A stretch of 24,892 nucleotides of DNA, from positions 23,282 through 48,173 of the forward strand of contig DIRE01000035.1 in the NCBI GenBank assembly GCA_002426575.1, read 5' to 3'. Positions within the stretch are counted from its first letter, which is position 1. Each line of letters opens with the position of its first letter. The translations under genes were made by a program, and so were the position numbers. Below, piece by piece: positions 9,135 through 16,066 of this stretch. The stretch comes from Clostridiaceae bacterium UBA5444. Its GTDB lineage: Bacteria > Bacillota > Clostridia > Clostridiales > Oxobacteraceae. Below the pieces are notes generated by a model. The model was not told the origin of the DNA. It searched no databases and worked only from the letters and a program-made list of their open reading frames with translations.

Positions 9135-9491
9135 TTACATTTCTTTCAAACCAAAACTAATCATTAAGCCATCATTGACCCTACTCATAAGCTCATCATT
9201 TATATGACCTATTTTCTCTTTCAACCTTCTTTTATCTATCGTACGTACTTGCTCAAGCAATATAACTGAATCTTTGTTTAAACCGTATTCATCAGAACTT
9301 ATTTCTATATGAGTAGGAAGTTTTGCTTTGTTTATCTGGGATGTGATTGCTGATATAATTATAGTTGGGCTGTACTTATTTCCTACGTCATTTTGAACAA
9401 TAAGAACAGGTCTAATTCCCCCTTGTTCAGAACCAACAACTGGGCTTAAATCAGCATAGTATATATCTCCTCTTTTTACCGCCATTGTCAT
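9135..9491 (-). CDS. mazF: MazF/EndoA-type endoribonuclease toxin
   Basis: The product has 118 aa, the usual length. The start MTMAVKRGDIYYADLSPVVGSEQGGIRP is the classic PemK/MazF opening, and LIVQNDVGNKYSPTIIISAITSQ follows with the conserved NDxGN...SPT...A(I/V)T pattern. Family members cut mRNA at short sequences and are neutralised by the partner encoded upstream. The start at 9491 is preferred because GGAG lies about 13 bases upstream; a second in-frame ATG at 9485 is possible. The gene overlaps the antitoxin gene by 41 bp. In Firmicutes this pair commonly follows alr, as here, so it is a conserved chromosomal module rather than a mobile one. A terminator follows. Confidence 0.95.
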   Translation of the reverse strand: MTMAVKRGDIYYADLSPVVGSEQGGIRPVLIVQNDVGNKYSPTIIISAITSQINKAKLPTHIEISSDEYGLNKDSVILLEQVRTIDKRRLKEKIGHINDELMSRVNDGLMISFGLKEM

Positions 9492-9771
9492 CTATATTAT
9501 CACACTCCGAGAGACTCGCCTCGTAACTGCAGTAATCGCAGCAATCCATAGCAAGCCCAAATTCTGCAATTTCTTGATTAAGCTTAGACATTTCTAAATA
9601 ACCTGATATTAATCTTTCTCTAAGCTTATATCTTTTCTTTTCCTCAATATATAGTATTATAGCTTCCTTAATAAATTCACTTCTATTTTTATCATCTTTG
9701 CCCAAAATTTCATCAAAATCCTTTAATACACTCTCAGGGAGGCTGATAATTATTTTTTTAGATTCAGTCAT
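9451..9771 (-). CDS. mazE: EndoAI/MazE-type ribbon-helix-helix antitoxin
   Basis: The product has 106 aa. Residues 1-50 (KKIIISLPESVLKDFDEI...NRSEFIKEAI) are a CopG-like ribbon-helix-helix DNA-binding domain. The C-terminal part contains GYLEMSKLNQEIAEFGLA and the EASLSECD segment, which in relatives wraps into the toxin active site. About 12 residues follow ECD, including a GGKKRRYILC tail that comes from reading into the toxin gene in another frame. Four cysteines lie in the 76-82 region and at the C terminus. The ATG follows AGGAGGTAAGAAGTAAT, a near-ideal ribosome binding site. Such antitoxins usually also repress their own promoter. Confidence 0.92.
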   Translation of the reverse strand: MTESKKIIISLPESVLKDFDEILGKDDKNRSEFIKEAIILYIEEKKRYKLRERLISGYLEMSKLNQEIAEFGLAMDCCDYCSYEASLSECDNIDDNGGKKRRYILC

Positions 9772-9989
9772 ATTACTTCTTACCTCCTAAAATAAATATC
9801 ATATGTATTTCTTTATATGTATGGATTAAAAAGTATGTACACCTGAAAGTGGGAGGCATAATGTATATAATAGCAGTATTTCCATCTTTATATTTACTAA
9901 CCAACAAATAATAGCCAATAAACTATTATTTTGTTGTAAATAATCAAGCCCTTCGTCTAGTATACATTAAATTAACGGAGAAATCCATA
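9772..9989 (-). other. Intergenic region between alr and mazE
   Basis: This 218-bp AT-rich stretch should hold the mazEF promoter. The one clear structure is a hairpin at 9902-9936 (CAACAAATAATAG facing CTATTATTTTGTTG, one-base bulge) about 55 bp after the alr stop. It may terminate alr transcription, although the U-tract is poor. I see no other element. Confidence 0.4.
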
Positions 9990-11165
9990 CTAATATTCAT
10001 TTATTAAGTAATTTCTAACACTTACCAAACTCCCACCCTTGTAATAAACCCTTGGAACTCTTTTAGAGAACATACACAAAACCTCATAGTTTATTGTACC
10101 TAAAAGGTCTGCCAAGTCTTCTGCTAAAATGCTAATGCCTTTATCTCCCCCCATGATTATAACTTCATCCCCTACAGCTATATCCCCTAGGTCTGTAATA
10201 TCAATCATACACTGATCCATACATATATTCCCTACAACAGGTGCAAATCTTCCATTTAATATAACTTTTGCTTTCCCAAAAAGCATCCTTGAATACCCAT
10301 CAGCATATCCTACAGGAAGTGTAGCTATTTTAGACTTTCTTTTTGTAATAAATCTTCTGCCATAGCTTATAGGTGTTCCCGCATCAACTTCTTTAATATA
10401 TACAACATTTGTCTTCACTGACATTACAGGTTTTAAGCTAATATTATCCTTAATTACATCTTCTGATGGATATAGCCCGTATTGTATTATGCCTACTCTT
10501 ACGGCATCCATTTTAAGCTCAGGCAAATCAATAAGTGATGCACTGTTTCCCGCATGCTTTATTTTAGGATTCACTCCCCTTTCTTTTAATAAGCCTAAAA
10601 AGCTGTTGAATCTATTATACTGAAGCTTTGTAAACTCCTTATTTTCTTCATCTGAAGTGGAAAAGTGGGTAAATATGCCCTCTATTTCTATATTAGGAAG
10701 CATACTTATTTTCTTTACAATATCAGCATTTTTCTCATCAGGCGAAAATCCTATCCTACCCATACCCGTGTCTACTGCAATATGGATTTCAGCATTTTTT
10801 TTGCATTTAACTGCAGCATCTGACATTGCTTTTGCCATATCAAGTGTAAAGCAGGCTTGGCTTATATCTTTTTCAACAATAATATCAGCCATATTAGGCG
10901 GGGTATATCCTAATATCAATATGGATTTATCTATTCCTGCACCTCTAAGCTCTAAAGCCTCATCAACCATTGCTACAGCAAAATCATTAATTCCATTTTC
11001 AATACATACCTTTGCAACCTCTATGGCACCATGGCCATATGCATCTGCTTTGATTACAGATATGTATTTAGTTTTGTCCCCTAATTTACTCTTTATTTGT
11101 CTTATATTGTACTCTAAATTATCAATATTTATCTCAGCCCAAAGAGGCCTGTATTCTCTAAACAT
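9990..11165 (-). CDS. alr: Alanine racemase
   Basis: The product has 391 aa, a full-length PLP-dependent racemase supplying D-alanine for peptidoglycan. The PLP lysine is Lys39 in YISVIKADAYGHGA. The second catalytic base is Tyr268 in GTPISYGRRF. VDTGMGRIGF, FTHFSTSDE, HAGNSAS and VRVGIIQYGLYP are the other family blocks, and GNICMDQCMIDIT is the usual C-terminal domain motif. The ATG follows AAAGGAAGTGGATAA. It lies 13 bp after the lipoprotein gene, so the two are probably co-transcribed with the AcpS-NnrD gene. This order (acpS, nnr, lipoprotein, alr, mazEF) is typical of Firmicutes. Confidence 0.97.
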   Translation of the reverse strand: MFREYRPLWAEINIDNLEYNIRQIKSKLGDKTKYISVIKADAYGHGAIEVAKVCIENGINDFAVAMVDEALELRGAGIDKSILILGYTPPNMADIIVEKDISQACFTLDMAKAMSDAAVKCKKNAEIHIAVDTGMGRIGFSPDEKNADIVKKISMLPNIEIEGIFTHFSTSDEENKEFTKLQYNRFNSFLGLLKERGVNPKIKHAGNSASLIDLPELKMDAVRVGIIQYGLYPSEDVIKDNISLKPVMSVKTNVVYIKEVDAGTPISYGRRFITKRKSKIATLPVGYADGYSRMLFGKAKVILNGRFAPVVGNICMDQCMIDITDLGDIAVGDEVIIMGGDKGISILAEDLADLLGTINYEVLCMFSKRVPRVYYKGGSLVSVRNYLINEY

Positions 11166-11178
11166 TTATCCACTTCCT

Positions 11179-11823
11179 TTAGGATTTTATGTCCTCTATT
11201 TTAAACATTGTGTCTTCAATATCTACGTTATATTCAAAATCCTTATAATATACTGTAACAACTACATCATCATTTTCATCAGTGATTTCCATCTTAACAG
11301 GTATATTAGCCTTTCTATCTATATAAAGTGTTTGATTTTTTCTATATCTATTTCCATCAACTATACATGCTTTAATTACAACATACTCAAAGGATTCATC
11401 TTTTTTAATCTCAAGGTTTACATCCTCACCTGAAAAAAGGTTTTTTGCAAAATTGCCTAAAAACATGCCCATATCTTCTACTTCTTTTATATTAAGTATG
11501 GTGGCCTGCTTTATTAATGGATGATTGATAAAAAGCTTTTCCCCATCATAGATTGTTATCTTCCCTTTTCTTTCGTCTGGGCTTATAACCTCTAGCCTAT
11601 ACTTGTTTGGATACACAAAATACTGCTTTACAACGTAGCTTTCAATAAGCTTGTTTCCTTTTACAACTATTTCTGCAACCGTAGTATAAGAGTTAAGATT
11701 TGCTATCATCTTCTGAGCCTTTGTAAAATCTCTAACCTCCCTATTACCGCCACAGCCTGCAAATATACTAGCAATAGAAATGAACATAAGTATTAGAATA
11801 AACATTTTACTAAATATCTTCAA
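11179..11823 (-). CDS. Outer-membrane-lipoprotein-sorting-like (LolA-like) lipoprotein
   Basis: The product has about 214 aa from a TTG start at 11823, chosen because GGGGAG lies 7 bases upstream. From there the protein begins MKIFSKMFILILMF, giving a compact lipoprotein signal peptide with lipobox IFAGC. A longer reading to 11892 would add a charged, unlikely N-terminus. The mature part has features of LolA/LolB-fold proteins: a repeated pattern of strands (TTVAEIVVKG, KYRLEVISP, GKITIYDGEKLFINHP) and KANIPVKMEITDE. Firmicute homologues next to alr/acpS are annotated as sorting-like proteins or DUF4367-like, with no established role. It is predicted to sit on the outer face of the membrane. 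Confidence 0.75.
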   Translation of the reverse strand: MKIFSKMFILILMFISIASIFAGCGGNREVRDFTKAQKMIANLNSYTTVAEIVVKGNKLIESYVVKQYFVYPNKYRLEVISPDERKGKITIYDGEKLFINHPLIKQATILNIKEVEDMGMFLGNFAKNLFSGEDVNLEIKKDESFEYVVIKACIVDGNRYRKNQTLYIDRKANIPVKMEITDENDDVVVTVYYKDFEYNVDIEDTMFKIEDIKS

Positions 11824-11932
11824 AAAATGCACTCCCCATATCAAAAGTTGAGGACAGTCCTTATAAAAAATATATTCATTCCTATCTTTCATTAGACATA
11901 TTTAATTAAATATTTATTGTATTATATGAGAA

Positions 11933-13240
11933 TCAAAACTCTTCATCAGATACTTCTTTTATAGCATAGGGTATATTGTCAATTATATCTTGTGCCTTCA
12001 TTCCATACTCTCCAAGTTTAAATGCTGCCATGTCACCTGCAAGTCCATGTATGTATGCTGCCGCATATGCAGCACATAAAGGCTTCATTCCCCAAGCCAA
12101 AAATGATGCAATCATTCCTGTAAGTACATCCCCTGAGCCTCCCTTTGACATGCCAGAATTTCCAGTTGTATTTATATACACCTCTCCATCTGGAGATGAT
12201 ATCACAGTATTTGCCCCTTTAAGCAATGTAACCACGCCATATTTTTGTGAAAAATCTCTGCATACATCTATCCTATTTTGCTGAACATAAGATACATCTT
12301 TTTTTATAAGCCTTGCCATCTCGCCAGGGTGGGGTGTCAAAATCATTGTGGTCTTTAGATTCTTTAGCATATCAATATCCTTAGATATAATATTTATTGC
12401 ATCTGCATCTATTACCCCTGGCATTTCTGCATTTTGAATTATTTGTTTTATAAGTTTAGAAAGATCACTGCTAATTGAAATTCCAGGTCCTATTGCAAAG
12501 CTTTTTGACTTTTCAATATTATTCATTATTGCATCTAAAGAGTTAAGGGATATTTTCCCATCACAATCAGGGAGTCCATACACTATTGACTCCATAAGAG
12601 TAGGGGCTATAGACTCCTTTATGCAATTTGGAACCCCCATTTTAACTATGCCTGCACCGCTTCTTAGAGAAGATAGGCCACACATTATGGCAGCTCCTGG
12701 CATATCTAAAGACCCTGCCACTATAAATGTTGTGCCAAAGGTTCCTTTGTTTATATCCCTATTATTCTTTCTTTTAGGAAATAAACCTTTTATATTCTTT
12801 TTTTCTATTATATTTGCGTCATAACCAATACTCTCTGGTACATTTTCTGTTTGAAAATAGCTATTTACAGCCTCAGCAACTGCATAAGCTGCTGCGTATT
12901 CCCCATCATGAGTAATTGAAATATGTATGTTTTTTATATTTTGTGTACTAGCTACAGAATATGCATTTCCATACAAATTAACATAAGGCTTTCCATGGTC
13001 GTCCCTTAATACCTCAATATCCTTCCAACCCATTTTAGAAAACCCTGTTCCTAATGATTTTACAACCGCTTCCTTAGCCGCAAAGTTTCCTGCAACATGA
13101 TTAGAATTGTTGCCTCTTGAATTAAAGTATTTTACCTCATCTTCAGTGAAGACTCTATTTAGAAATTTACCTTTTCTTTTTAATATATTATCTATCCTTT
13201 TTATATAGACTAAATCAACACCCACGCCAACAATATGCAT
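11933..13240 (-). CDS. Fusion of holo-ACP synthase (AcpS) and ADP-dependent NAD(P)H-hydrate dehydratase (NnrD)
   Basis: The product has 435 aa. Residues 1 to about 124 are a complete AcpS: GVGVDL with Asp9 and NFAAKEAVVKSLGTGF with Glu57, the metal ligands for 4'-phosphopantetheine transfer to acyl carrier protein. Residues about 155-430 are a complete NnrD: KGTFGTTFIVAGS, LRSGAGIV, TPHPGEM (303-309) and GGSGDVLTG with Asp371, which repairs hydrated NAD(P)H. The NnrE epimerase domain that usually precedes NnrD is absent. Residues about 133-160 (VPESIGYDANIIEKKNIKGL onward) look like the NnrE-NnrD linker. The ATG follows AAGGAG. There is no sign of a frameshift; the reading frame is continuous. 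The lipoprotein gene follows after about 110 bp. Confidence 0.92.
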   Translation of the reverse strand: MHIVGVGVDLVYIKRIDNILKRKGKFLNRVFTEDEVKYFNSRGNNSNHVAGNFAAKEAVVKSLGTGFSKMGWKDIEVLRDDHGKPYVNLYGNAYSVASTQNIKNIHISITHDGEYAAAYAVAEAVNSYFQTENVPESIGYDANIIEKKNIKGLFPKRKNNRDINKGTFGTTFIVAGSLDMPGAAIMCGLSSLRSGAGIVKMGVPNCIKESIAPTLMESIVYGLPDCDGKISLNSLDAIMNNIEKSKSFAIGPGISISSDLSKLIKQIIQNAEMPGVIDADAINIISKDIDMLKNLKTTMILTPHPGEMARLIKKDVSYVQQNRIDVCRDFSQKYGVVTLLKGANTVISSPDGEVYINTTGNSGMSKGGSGDVLTGMIASFLAWGMKPLCAAYAAAYIHGLAGDMAAFKLGEYGMKAQDIIDNIPYAIKEVSDEEF

Positions 13241-13323
13241 ATTTGATTCTCCTTAATCCATGCTTCATGCTTTCATTATAATATTATAATACTTATTGGG
13301 ATTTAGTTTAAGGTTTTTGGCAT

Positions 13324-13360
13324 AAAAAAATACAGCTATTATTATAATAAGCTGTATTTT
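13324..13360 (-). terminator. Intrinsic terminator of the 67-aa membrane-anchored protein gene
   Basis: In minus-strand sense AAATACAGCTTATTAT pairs with ATAATAGCTGTATTT (one bulged base), followed by a run of T. It begins about 15 bp after the stop codon at 13376. Confidence 0.85.
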
Positions 13361-13375
13361 GTCTTTAAGTATTTA

Positions 13376-13579
13376 TTATAGCCCAGTACTTTGTGATAAA
13401 TCTACTATCATAGGCTCTTTGTCAATAGTATAAGAATTAGATTTTACTATAGCAGAAGATTGAATAGTTGCTTGCCTTTTATAGTTTTTGTGTTCTGGAT
13501 CTGAAACCTTGTTGTATATTCCAGCTGTCAATAATAAAGCCAGTGTAAGTATGCTTATTACAAGATAAAATCTTTTCAT
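13376..13579 (-). CDS. Small secreted or membrane-anchored protein of unknown function
   Basis: The product has 67 aa from an ATG at 13579 preceded by AAGGGGTGGTATA. Residues 1-22 (MKRFYLVISILTLALLLTAG) are a single hydrophobic signal or anchor segment. The remaining 45 residues are polar, with a basic patch (HKNYKRQ), and end in PMIVDLSQSTGL. I do not recognise the family. It stands alone, with its own terminator downstream and the large nested inverted repeat (13639-13809) some 60 bp upstream of its start, so that structure lies in or next to its leader region. It may be an exported peptide or small membrane regulator, but nothing in the sequence decides this. Confidence 0.6.
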   Translation of the reverse strand: MKRFYLVISILTLALLLTAGIYNKVSDPEHKNYKRQATIQSSAIVKSNSYTIDKEPMIVDLSQSTGL

Positions 13580-13638
13580 TATACCACCCCTTATATTATA
13601 TATTAGTATTAATAAATTTGGATTAAGTATTGTCATTT

Positions 13639-13809
13639 GGCTATGTTTTGGTGCAATGCTAACTTCAGGCTATATTGGTTTACTGGAGCAGCGACTTAAA
13701 TGCCTATTTTTATCAACTTTATTTAATTTTAAAAGAATAGGCATTCCGGAGCAGCGGAAGTCAACCAATATAGCCTGTTTAGAAATCAACAGTTACTTAA
13801 AACATAGCC
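13639..13809. repeat. 171-bp nested inverted repeat, long imperfect hairpin
   Basis: Three perfect arms are nested. GGCTATGTTTT (13639-13649) faces AAAACATAGCC (13799-13809). CAGGCTATATTGGTT (13666-13680) faces AACCAATATAGCCTG (13763-13777). AATGCCTATT (13699-13708) faces AATAGGCATT (13736-13745). TAACT (13660-13664) also faces AGTTA (13791-13795). Between the middle and inner arms both strands carry GGAGCAGCG (13685-13693 and 13748-13756). Read as plus-strand RNA these pair through GC-A-GC with flanking G-A mismatches. The apical loop is about 27 nt. No ORF is present. It could be a structured RNA, a leader element of the 67-aa gene, or a miniature palindromic mobile element; no flanking target duplication is evident. 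Confidence 0.7.
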
Positions 13810-13898
13810 TATCGTTTATGCTTTTAAAATAATATGTCTTACTTTATATATTAGACGCAATATACTACAAAAAGGTTTCAAAATAGTTAAAAATAAAT

Positions 13899-13939
13899 AA
13901 AAAATATCTCGTACTCAAAATGAATACGAGATATTTTTT
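13899..13939 (-). terminator. Terminator of the 125-aa gene, potentially bidirectional
   Basis: AAAAAATATCTCGTA (13899-13913) and TACGAGATATTTTTT (13925-13939) form a 15-bp perfect stem that overlaps the stop codon. Because the stem begins and ends with A and T runs it could act on either strand. Confidence 0.88.
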
Positions 13940-14315
13940 ATTCTACCATGGTTTCTATAATATTCTTTCTTTGTTCAAAGTCAGCCACCCATTCATCGGC
14001 AAAACATCCTGCTATGTCTACAAGATGTATTGGAGATACGAGGTTTATGTATAACTTTTTAAGTAGTTGCGCTGCTTTATATTTAAATGTAGTCATATTT
14101 TCTATGCAGTCAACTTCAGTTAAATAGACCTCTCCATCTTTTAAGTCTTCCCTTACTATGGAAATTCCATAGCATGGGACTTTCATTAATTTACCTAGAT
14201 ACTCAATCTCTTTTTCACATTCTAGTAAAATGTACCTATAGACAGCTTGTCTATTACTTGGAGATTCATCAATTCTTATGCCTGCCTTGTAAAGCTCAAT
14301 AGATTTTACAATCAC
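13938..14315 (-). CDS. DUF6514-like small cytoplasmic protein
   Basis: The product has 125 aa from a GTG at 14315, chosen because AAGGGGG lies 10 bases upstream; a TTG at 14324 is too close to it. The protein has no signal or membrane segment. The pattern CYGISIVREDL...GEVYLTEVDCIE then KLYINLVSPIHLVDIAGCFADEW resembles, from memory, the clostridial DUF6514 family (YGI...E and SPxHLxDV blocks). No function is known for that family. The gene is monocistronic, with a terminator overlapping its stop and an AT-rich region upstream. Confidence 0.6.
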   Translation of the reverse strand: MIVKSIELYKAGIRIDESPSNRQAVYRYILLECEKEIEYLGKLMKVPCYGISIVREDLKDGEVYLTEVDCIENMTTFKYKAAQLLKKLYINLVSPIHLVDIAGCFADEWVADFEQRKNIIETMVE

Positions 14316-14614
14316 AAAAACCAAACCCCCTTAAATAAAATAAGAATCTTGTAAACAATGCAGCTAATATATATGTATATAACAAGTAAGAAGTAATTAG
14401 TAATAATGCATAATTATATTATAGCAATGCATATTGATAAACATTGTTATATAGTGGTATGACTCTTAAAGCAAATAAATTTATATATCGACATAGTTAT
14501 CCATATATATTTATATATATATTTTATGTAACATAGAAATAAAAGGCAGTTAGCACTTATTTCCATATAATTAGTGAACCGTGTTGTATTAGGTATTATT
14601 TTGATGAAAACTTT
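14316..14614. other. AT-rich intergenic region with no gene
   Basis: This stretch lies between the small DUF6514-like gene and the kinase terminator. It is very AT-rich, with runs of alternating TA around 14505-14525. A TATAAT (minus strand, 14418-14423) is a possible -10 element for the downstream small gene, but I find no convincing -35. I see no ORF, repeat family or strong hairpin. Confidence 0.4.
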
Positions 14615-14660
14615 TTAATAAAAATAATCTGATCCACCTTTAAAAGTGAATCAGATTATC
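14615..14660 (-). terminator. Intrinsic terminator of the PfkB-family kinase gene
   Basis: In minus-strand sense ATAATCTGATTCACTT pairs with AAGGTGGATCAGATTAT (one mismatch and G-U pairs), then TTTTTATT. It starts about 12 bp after the stop. Confidence 0.88.
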
Positions 14661-14671
14661 TCAACTTTAAT

Positions 14672-15604
14672 TTATACTAATCTATTAATTTTAATATTAT
14701 TTGAAATGCTCTCTATTGCATCAGCATCTGGTGGTTCTGTTCCAGACTTTATAACTGCTGCAGTTCCACAAGCTGCTGCAAGCTTTAATGTGTCTTCATC
14801 GCAAAGCCCTTTATTTATGCCATATGTAAGAGCTGCAACCATGGAGTCGCCTGCACCTACAGTGTTTTTTACATCAACCTTTATAGGGTTTGCATATAAA
14901 GCCTTTTCTTTAGATAAATATATAGAACCTTTATCTCCCATGGATATAAGAAGTTTTTTAACTCCCATATCTAAAATCTTTCTTCCTCCAGATATAATGG
15001 AATCCTCATCATTTGCATCTATATTTACAATATCGCAAAGCTCATGAACATTTGGTTTTGCTGCATATGGAATTGCTTCAATGCCAAGCATTAATGCATT
15101 CTTTGATGCATCTAGTATTGTTTTTACATTCTTTTTATTTAAGGACTGTATTAATTGTTTATATATATCCGTGTTAACACCCTTAGGAAGACTCCCAGCT
15201 AAGACTACAATATCTCCCTCATTTGCGGTTTTAACCAATCTATCAGTAAACTTTTGTATATCATCTTCAGTGACTATAAAGCCATTTTCATTTATATCTG
15301 TTATAACCTCTCTGTCTCTTTCAATTAACTTTATATTTATTCTATTTTCGCCAGATACAAAATTGAAATTGTTATCTATCTTTTGTTCTTCAAAAAAGTC
15401 AATAAACACTTGAGAGTTTTCCTTCCCTAGAAAGCCTAACGCAGTGCTTTTAGCTCCAAGTACTTTAAGAACCTTAGATACATTTATGCCCTTGCCGCCT
15501 ACATAACTATCCGAACTAATTGTTCTATTTACACTGCCCACGTTAAGTGTTGGAACTATTATAGTCCTGTCAATGGCAGGATTTAGTGTAACCGTGTATA
15601 TCAT
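14672..15604 (-). CDS. PfkB-family sugar-phosphate kinase, probably 1-phosphofructokinase
   Basis: The product has 310 aa, the usual length. MIYTVTLNPAIDRTI at the N-terminus, GGKGINVSKVL (37-47) and NTVGAGDSMVAAL with catalytic Asp253 define the FruK/LacC branch of the PfkB family. These enzymes phosphorylate fructose 1-phosphate or tagatose 6-phosphate using ATP. 1-Phosphofructokinase is the default call, but no fructose phosphotransferase or DeoR-type regulator gene is adjacent, so the substrate is not settled by context. The ATG follows GAGGTGATTAT. The small cysteine-rich gene lies 54 bp upstream and a strong terminator follows. Confidence 0.88.
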   Translation of the reverse strand: MIYTVTLNPAIDRTIIVPTLNVGSVNRTISSDSYVGGKGINVSKVLKVLGAKSTALGFLGKENSQVFIDFFEEQKIDNNFNFVSGENRINIKLIERDREVITDINENGFIVTEDDIQKFTDRLVKTANEGDIVVLAGSLPKGVNTDIYKQLIQSLNKKNVKTILDASKNALMLGIEAIPYAAKPNVHELCDIVNIDANDEDSIISGGRKILDMGVKKLLISMGDKGSIYLSKEKALYANPIKVDVKNTVGAGDSMVAALTYGINKGLCDEDTLKLAAACGTAAVIKSGTEPPDADAIESISNNIKINRLV

Positions 15605-15658
15605 ATAATCACCTCAAATTAGAATATAAAAACCAAATTACTGTTCTTGTACCAGTAA

Positions 15659-15847
15659 TCACAAAAAAAGAGCAGACTCTGTTTCTGAACACCATTTTGT
15701 GATTATACATTTTGCAAAATTCCTTGGGCATTTTCTGCATATGCATAGACTGCATGTAGATTCTAAATCTCCTTCAGCCCATTCATCCTTAAAATATTCC
15801 ATACATTTATTGCAATTACTATTTACGTTTATCTTATCCTTCTCCAA
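15659..15847 (-). CDS. Small cysteine-rich protein of unknown function
   Basis: The product has 62 aa from a TTG at 15847, chosen because AGAGGTG lies 6 bases upstream; a GTG at 15856 falls inside that ribosome binding site. Eight cysteines are arranged as CNKC (12-15), CSLCICRKC (32-40), then Cys47 and Cys53. This looks like metal or Fe-S cluster binding, but the spacing does not match a standard ferredoxin motif I can name. There is no signal peptide. A weak hairpin (15637-15659) with some downstream T overlaps the stop codon, so it may be partly co-transcribed with the kinase gene. Function unknown. Confidence 0.65.
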   Translation of the reverse strand: MEKDKINVNSNCNKCMEYFKDEWAEGDLESTCSLCICRKCPRNFAKCIITKWCSETESALFL

Positions 15848-16020
15848 ACCAAGCACCTCTATACCCTATTAATTAAGTTTCATATTTTTAAGCATATCAT
15901 TTGCATATTCCCTTACATAAACAATTTATCACATACCAAAATACTATTCAACAACTTTTAAATATGTTTCGGATCATCTATATGGAATATTCCTCAATAG
16001 GCGGCGGCACCATTTTAGAA

Positions 16021-16060
16021 GAGGCGGATAATTGTAGTATATACTATAATTATCCGCCTC
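16021..16060 (-). terminator. 40-bp palindrome after glgD, probable terminator
   Basis: GAGGCGGATAATTGTAGTAT is followed directly by ATACTATAATTATCCGCCTC, a 20-bp stem with a single non-matching pair. It begins 7 bp after the glgD stop. The downstream T content on the minus strand is poor, so termination is likely from position but not certain. Confidence 0.6.
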
Positions 16061-16066
16061 TATTAA

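Noticed and set aside
10657..11433. 258-codon plus-strand open frame opposite alr and the lipoprotein gene
   Set aside because: It lies antisense to alanine racemase, which has every catalytic motif, and shows only hydrophobic, low-complexity shadow sequence.
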